Origin: Flagellimonas amoyensis | Lineage (GTDB): Bacteria; Bacteroidota; Bacteroidia; Flavobacteriales; Flavobacteriaceae | Length of the DNA: 64,000 bases | Assembly: GCF_003058265.1 (NCBI RefSeq) | Contig: NZ_QBUK01000004.1 | Span: forward strand, 186,001-250,000 | Direction of reading: 5' to 3' | Shown here: piece by piece, positions 60,926 through 64,000 of the stretch | Layout: every line of letters begins with the position of its first letter | How positions within the stretch are numbered: position 1 is the first letter of the stretch | Notes under the pieces: generated by a model | Database searches by the model: none | Told to the model about the DNA's origin: nothing | What the model saw: the letters and a program-made list of their open reading frames with translations, nothing else | Made by a program: the position numbers and the translations under genes

Positions 60926-61654
60926 TCAATTATATCTTGAATAAGTGACTATTTTTTGTAAATCATCTTCTTCCTTAACTGAAAGTCCATTACTTTTTAT
61001 AAACTTTTTGAGGTCTTTTGCTTCACTTTCATCAGCTTCCAACACTTTGACTATTGCATTTGTGGATAGCTTAAGTTCTGTCAACTTCTTTTCGTCTCCC
61101 ACAAAGTAAAACACCTTGCTCTCTTGAACATACTTGTCTGATGTTTCCTTTACATGTGTCATAGGGTTAACTCTTCCCTCCTTCACACTTGCAGTATATC
61201 TTTTCAAGATGCTAAAATTATCGGACTCGGCGATAACCTCATAATAACTGTTCCTACCGAAATCAGGGTCTAAATATCTTTTGAACATTCTATTTTCAAT
61301 TGAAAACTGTTCTATTATCCCTGGATTAAAAGAATAAATCGAATCTTTTGATACTTGAAGAATAAGCATATCCAACTTTGTATCATAATTGATTTTTTTT
61401 GTCTTATAAGTTTTTCCATTCGTTGTGGTAATGGAACCCGTCGTGTTCCATTCAGGAAATAAATATACAGACCCTTTTATTCTTTCATTTGAATAGGAAG
61501 TATTCCAAGTCCCTTTTCTCCAAAAATCATTCATTTGCTTTTCCAATACACCTTGTCCATCAATACCTCCAAATTGTCCAAAAGCACAAAAAAAGGATAA
61601 GAATGAAAGGAAAGGAAATAAAGCTTTAGTGAAAAATTGTTTGTGAAAAAACAT
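60926..61654 (-). CDS. Secreted protein of unknown function, AT-rich
   Basis: This is 242 residues with a signal peptide (LFPFLSFLSFFCAFG). The mature protein is beta-rich: RKGTWNTSYSNERIKGSVYLFPEW, TKLDMLILQVSKDSIYSF, EQFSIENRMFKRYLD, YTASVKEGRVNPM. It ends in a charged helical tail (ESEAKDLKKFIKSNGLSVKEEDDLQKIVTY). I recognise no family. It sits between the ribosomal/rpoA operon and carA, lower in GC than both, and is closed by its own terminator. It looks like an accessory gene placed into a conserved core region. Confidence 0.65.
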   Translation of the reverse strand: MFFHKQFFTKALFPFLSFLSFFCAFGQFGGIDGQGVLEKQMNDFWRKGTWNTSYSNERIKGSVYLFPEWNTTGSITTTNGKTYKTKKINYDTKLDMLILQVSKDSIYSFNPGIIEQFSIENRMFKRYLDPDFGRNSYYEVIAESDNFSILKRYTASVKEGRVNPMTHVKETSDKYVQESKVFYFVGDEKKLTELKLSTNAIVKVLEADESEAKDLKKFIKSNGLSVKEEDDLQKIVTYSRYN

Positions 61655-61679
61655 CTTGGATAAATAAACGTCCTAATTT

Positions 61680-62180
61680 TTACTCTTCAGAATCGTCGGT
61701 TTTGGTTTCAGCAACCGGTGCAACCACCTCTGCTTTCTTAGTTCCTCCCCTTCGGCTTCTTCGGGTTGTTTTCTTAGCGGTCTTACCAGCGTTGTATAGC
61801 TCGTTGAAGTCCACCAACTCTATCATCGCCATATCAGCGTTGTCACCCAAACGGTTACCCAATTTGATGATACGGGTGTACCCTCCTGGTCTGTCGCCTA
61901 CTTTCTCGGCCACTGTTCCAAAAAGTTCGGTCACCGCTTCCTTGCTCCTCAAGTTGCTGAAAACGATCCTTCTGTTGTGCGTGCCTTTTTCGGCAGTCTG
62001 GTTGTTCTCGGTCTTTGATTTGGTGATCAAAGGCTCAACGAACTGCTTCAAAGCTTTGGCCTTGGCAACAGTGGTGCTGATTCTCTTGTGCTCTATCAAG
62101 GAACAAGCCATATTGGCCAACATGGCCTTTCTGTGGGCCGATTTCCTTCCTAGGTGATTGATTTTTTTACCGTGTCTCAT
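61680..62180 (-). CDS. rplQ: Ribosomal protein bL17
   Basis: This is a 166-residue large-subunit protein. The conserved L17 core is [37 protein letters not shown] through [18 protein letters not shown]. The C-terminal ~40 residues ([12 protein letters not shown] then acidic [16 protein letters not shown]) are an extension seen in Bacteroidota. It is the last ribosomal gene of the operon rpsK-rpsD-rpoA-rplQ, 62 bases after rpoA. Confidence 0.97.
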   Translation of the reverse strand: MRHGKKINHLGRKSAHRKAMLANMACSLIEHKRISTTVAKAKALKQFVEPLITKSKTENNQTAEKGTHNRRIVFSNLRSKEAVTELFGTVAEKVGDRPGGYTRIIKLGNRLGDNADMAMIELVDFNELYNAGKTAKKTTRRSRRGGTKKAEVVAPVAETKTDDSEE

Positions 62181-62242
62181 GTTTACAGTTTATCATCTTG
62201 CTACCAAATCCCATCTTCATAGGGAGAGCAAAATATGATTGA

Positions 62243-63235
62243 TTAATCTTTATCTAATTTGTATTTGCCCAAATCCATTCCAAACTGAAGTCCTTTGTTG
62301 ATCACCAACTCTTCCAATTCGGTCAAGGATTTTTTACCAAAGTTCCTAAATTTCATTAGGTCGTTCTTGTTGAAGGAAACCAAATCTCCCAAAGTATCCA
62401 CTTCGGCAGCTTTCAGACAGTTCAATGCCCTTACGGACAGGTCCATGTCCACCAATTTGGTCTTCAACAGTTGACGCATGTGCAATGACTCCTCATCGTA
62501 GGTCTCTGTCTGTGCAATCTCATCAGCCTCTAGGGTGATGCGCTCATCGGAGAACAACATAAAGTGGTGGATCAAAACCTTGGCGGCTTCGGTCAATGCA
62601 TCTTTTGGGTGGATGGAACCATCGGTGATGATCTCAAAAACCAATTTCTCATAATCGGTCTTTTGCTCTACCCTGTAGTTCTCGATGCTATATTTTACGT
62701 TCTTAACGGGAGTGTACACAGAATCCACTGCGATGCTACCAAGCGGTGCATTGGATTTCTTGTTCTCCTCGGCAGGAACGTACCCACGTCCTTTTTCGAT
62801 GACGATCTCCATGTTGATACTCACTTTGGAGCCCATGTTACAGATCACCAAATCAGGATTGAGTACCTGATATCCTGAAATGAATTTCTGGAAATCACCG
62901 GCAGTCAATTGTTCTTTTCCGCTCACAGAGATGGAAACGGTCTCGCTCTCAACATCATCAATCTGTCTTTTGAACCTAACTTGTTTTAGGTTCAATATGA
63001 TTTCGGTTACATCCTCAACAACGCCAGGGACGACAGAAAATTCATGTTCAACTCCATCTATGCGCACAGAAGTGATGGCAAAACCTTCCAAAGAGGAAAG
63101 CAAAACCCTTCTCAGCGCGTTCCCAACTGTCAAGCCATAACCAGGTTCCAAAGGGCGGAATTCAAATTTCCCTTCGAAATCTGTTGAATCTATCATTATA
63201 ACTTTATCGGGCTTCTGAAAATTAAGTAATGCCAT
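62243..63235 (-). CDS. rpoA: RNA polymerase alpha subunit
   Basis: This is 330 residues. The N-terminal dimerisation domain includes [27 protein letters not shown] and [15 protein letters not shown]. The C-terminal domain (from about 250) contains [45 protein letters not shown], which binds UP elements and activators. Length is standard. It lies 21 bases after rpsD. Confidence 0.98.
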   Translation of the reverse strand: MALLNFQKPDKVIMIDSTDFEGKFEFRPLEPGYGLTVGNALRRVLLSSLEGFAITSVRIDGVEHEFSVVPGVVEDVTEIILNLKQVRFKRQIDDVESETVSISVSGKEQLTAGDFQKFISGYQVLNPDLVICNMGSKVSINMEIVIEKGRGYVPAEENKKSNAPLGSIAVDSVYTPVKNVKYSIENYRVEQKTDYEKLVFEIITDGSIHPKDALTEAAKVLIHHFMLFSDERITLEADEIAQTETYDEESLHMRQLLKTKLVDMDLSVRALNCLKAAEVDTLGDLVSFNKNDLMKFRNFGKKSLTELEELVINKGLQFGMDLGKYKLDKD

Positions 63236-63256
63236 AATTGGATTAATGTTGAATTC

Positions 63257-63862
63257 TTATTTAGAGTATAATTCGACGATCAGCTGCTCCTTGATGTTTT
63301 CGGGAATCTGGATTCTTTGTGGAACAGATACGAAAGTACCTTCCTTCTTTTCAGAATTCCAAGTGATCCACTCATAAACGGAACTATTGGCAGCCAATGA
63401 ATCTACGATGGATTCAACGGATTTTGATTTTTCCCTTACACCTACCACGTCACCTGCTTTCAACTTGTATGAAGGAATGTTCACTACGTCACCGTTTACA
63501 GTGATGTGCCTGTGGGAGACCAACTGGCGTGCGCCCCTTCTTGAAGGGGAGATTCCCATCCTGTAGACTACGTTGTCCAAGCGGGATTCGCACAACTGGA
63601 GCAATACCTCACCGGTAACTCCTTCTTTTCTCTTGGCCTCTGCAAACAGGTTACGGAACTGACGCTCTAAAATACCGTAGGTATATTTGGCCTTTTGCTT
63701 TTCCATCAACTGCACGGCATATTCTGATTTCTTGCCGCGACGTCTGTTGTTCCCGTGTTGTCCTGGAGGGTAATTTTTCTTTTCAAAGGATTTGTCATCC
63801 CCGAAAATCGCTTCTCCAAACTTTCTAGCGATCTTTGTTTTTGGTCCTGTGTATCTTGCCAT
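63257..63862 (-). CDS. rpsD: Ribosomal protein uS4
   Basis: This is a 201-residue small-subunit protein that nucleates 30S assembly. [18 protein letters not shown] opens it, [32 protein letters not shown] is the basic N-terminal part, and the S4 RNA-binding domain is in [40 protein letters not shown]. In other bacteria S4 represses its own operon; the 104-base spacer upstream holds several small hairpins. Confidence 0.98.
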   Translation of the reverse strand: MARYTGPKTKIARKFGEAIFGDDKSFEKKNYPPGQHGNNRRRGKKSEYAVQLMEKQKAKYTYGILERQFRNLFAEAKRKEGVTGEVLLQLCESRLDNVVYRMGISPSRRGARQLVSHRHITVNGDVVNIPSYKLKAGDVVGVREKSKSVESIVDSLAANSSVYEWITWNSEKKEGTFVSVPQRIQIPENIKEQLIVELYSK

Positions 63863-63899
63863 CTTCTTTAATTTGGAAAGCGCGATTATGAATTAAGGC

Positions 63900-63949
63900 T
63901 TATCCTTCGATAATCTAACTGCGCCTTCGGTGAAGACCCTTTTGGGGCC
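63900..63949 (-). promoter_or_regulatory. Row of three small hairpins between rpsK and rpsD
   Basis: The minus-strand RNA can form GGCCCC-AAAA-GGGTC (63935-63949), CTTC-acc-GAAG (63925-63935) and TTATC-gaag-GATAA (63900-63913). The spacer is long compared with the tight gaps elsewhere in the operon. An autoregulatory S4-binding leader is possible, but unproven. Confidence 0.3.
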
Positions 63950-63966
63950 ATTATGATTATACTTGA

Positions 63967-64000
63967 TTAAACTCTTCTTCTTTTGGGAGGTCTACAACCG
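63967..64000 (-). CDS. rpsK: Ribosomal protein uS11, C-terminal fragment
   Basis: Only the last 10 codons are in the window: the minus strand encodes GCRPPKRRRV followed by TAA. This is the invariant end of uS11. The rest lies beyond the right edge. It is the gene before rpsD in the alpha operon. Confidence 0.9.
   Translation of the reverse strand, partial: GCRPPKRRRV

Overview
The window is from a member of the Bacteroidota, most likely a marine Flavobacteriaceae of the Muricauda/Allomuricauda type. The evidence is SusC/SusD pairs, a type IX secretion (gliding-associated) C-terminal domain, an ECF sigma/FecR/TonB-receptor trio, promoters of the TAnnTTTG type, weak Shine-Dalgarno sites, DUF885, NamZ, CtlX and Pr6Pr proteins, and the chromosomal order rpsK-rpsD-rpoA-rplQ ... 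carA-eno ... gltA. This assignment rests on gene content, not on a database match. No tRNA, rRNA, CRISPR array, insertion sequence or prophage was seen.

Region 1-18 kb is a catabolic locus. An AraC-type regulator (1360-2235) is divergent from a dihydrodipicolinate-synthase-family enzyme and an aldehyde dehydrogenase cut by the window edge. Together these two look like the lower steps of 4-hydroxyproline breakdown to 2-oxoglutarate. Three tandem secreted DUF885 putative metallopeptidases and two SusC/SusD outer-membrane uptake pairs follow. A 14-base motif, tgATAYTATATTrh, recurs in front of three of these transcription units, always 52-53 bases upstream of a TAnnTTTr element that lacks a -33 box. 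I infer one AraC-controlled regulon for uptake and cleavage of (hydroxy)proline-rich, perhaps collagen-derived, peptides.

Region 18-38 kb is mostly single-gene housekeeping and small units: an ABC exporter, a DnaQ/GIY-YIG fusion nuclease, an aldose-epimerase-like protein, an FtsX-type permease, NamZ-type exo-muramidase, a sterol-desaturase-family protein, YkgJ, a methyltransferase, a metzincin-like lipoprotein, QueE, a type IX-secreted lectin-like protein, an exported RidA, a HerA-like ATPase, HxlR with an alpha/beta hydrolase and VOC protein, DUF2306, and FolD. Region 37.8-45.2 kb holds Ffh, a modular lipoprotein, and a divergent ECF sigma / FecR / TonB-dependent receptor system.

Region 45.2-54.5 kb carries a DUF559 endonuclease-like gene bordered by hairpins, argS, a VOC/unknown pair, a large secreted CarboxypepD_reg protein, several AT-rich orphan genes and the CtlX/dimethylargininase pair. 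It is rich in short dispersed repeats, and at least three of them overlap coding sequence (argS internally, two gene 3' ends). Region 54.5-64 kb is core metabolism and translation: gltA, a glycogen-synthase-family gene, eno, carA, rplQ, rpoA, rpsD and the end of rpsK, with one AT-rich secreted orphan between rplQ and carA.
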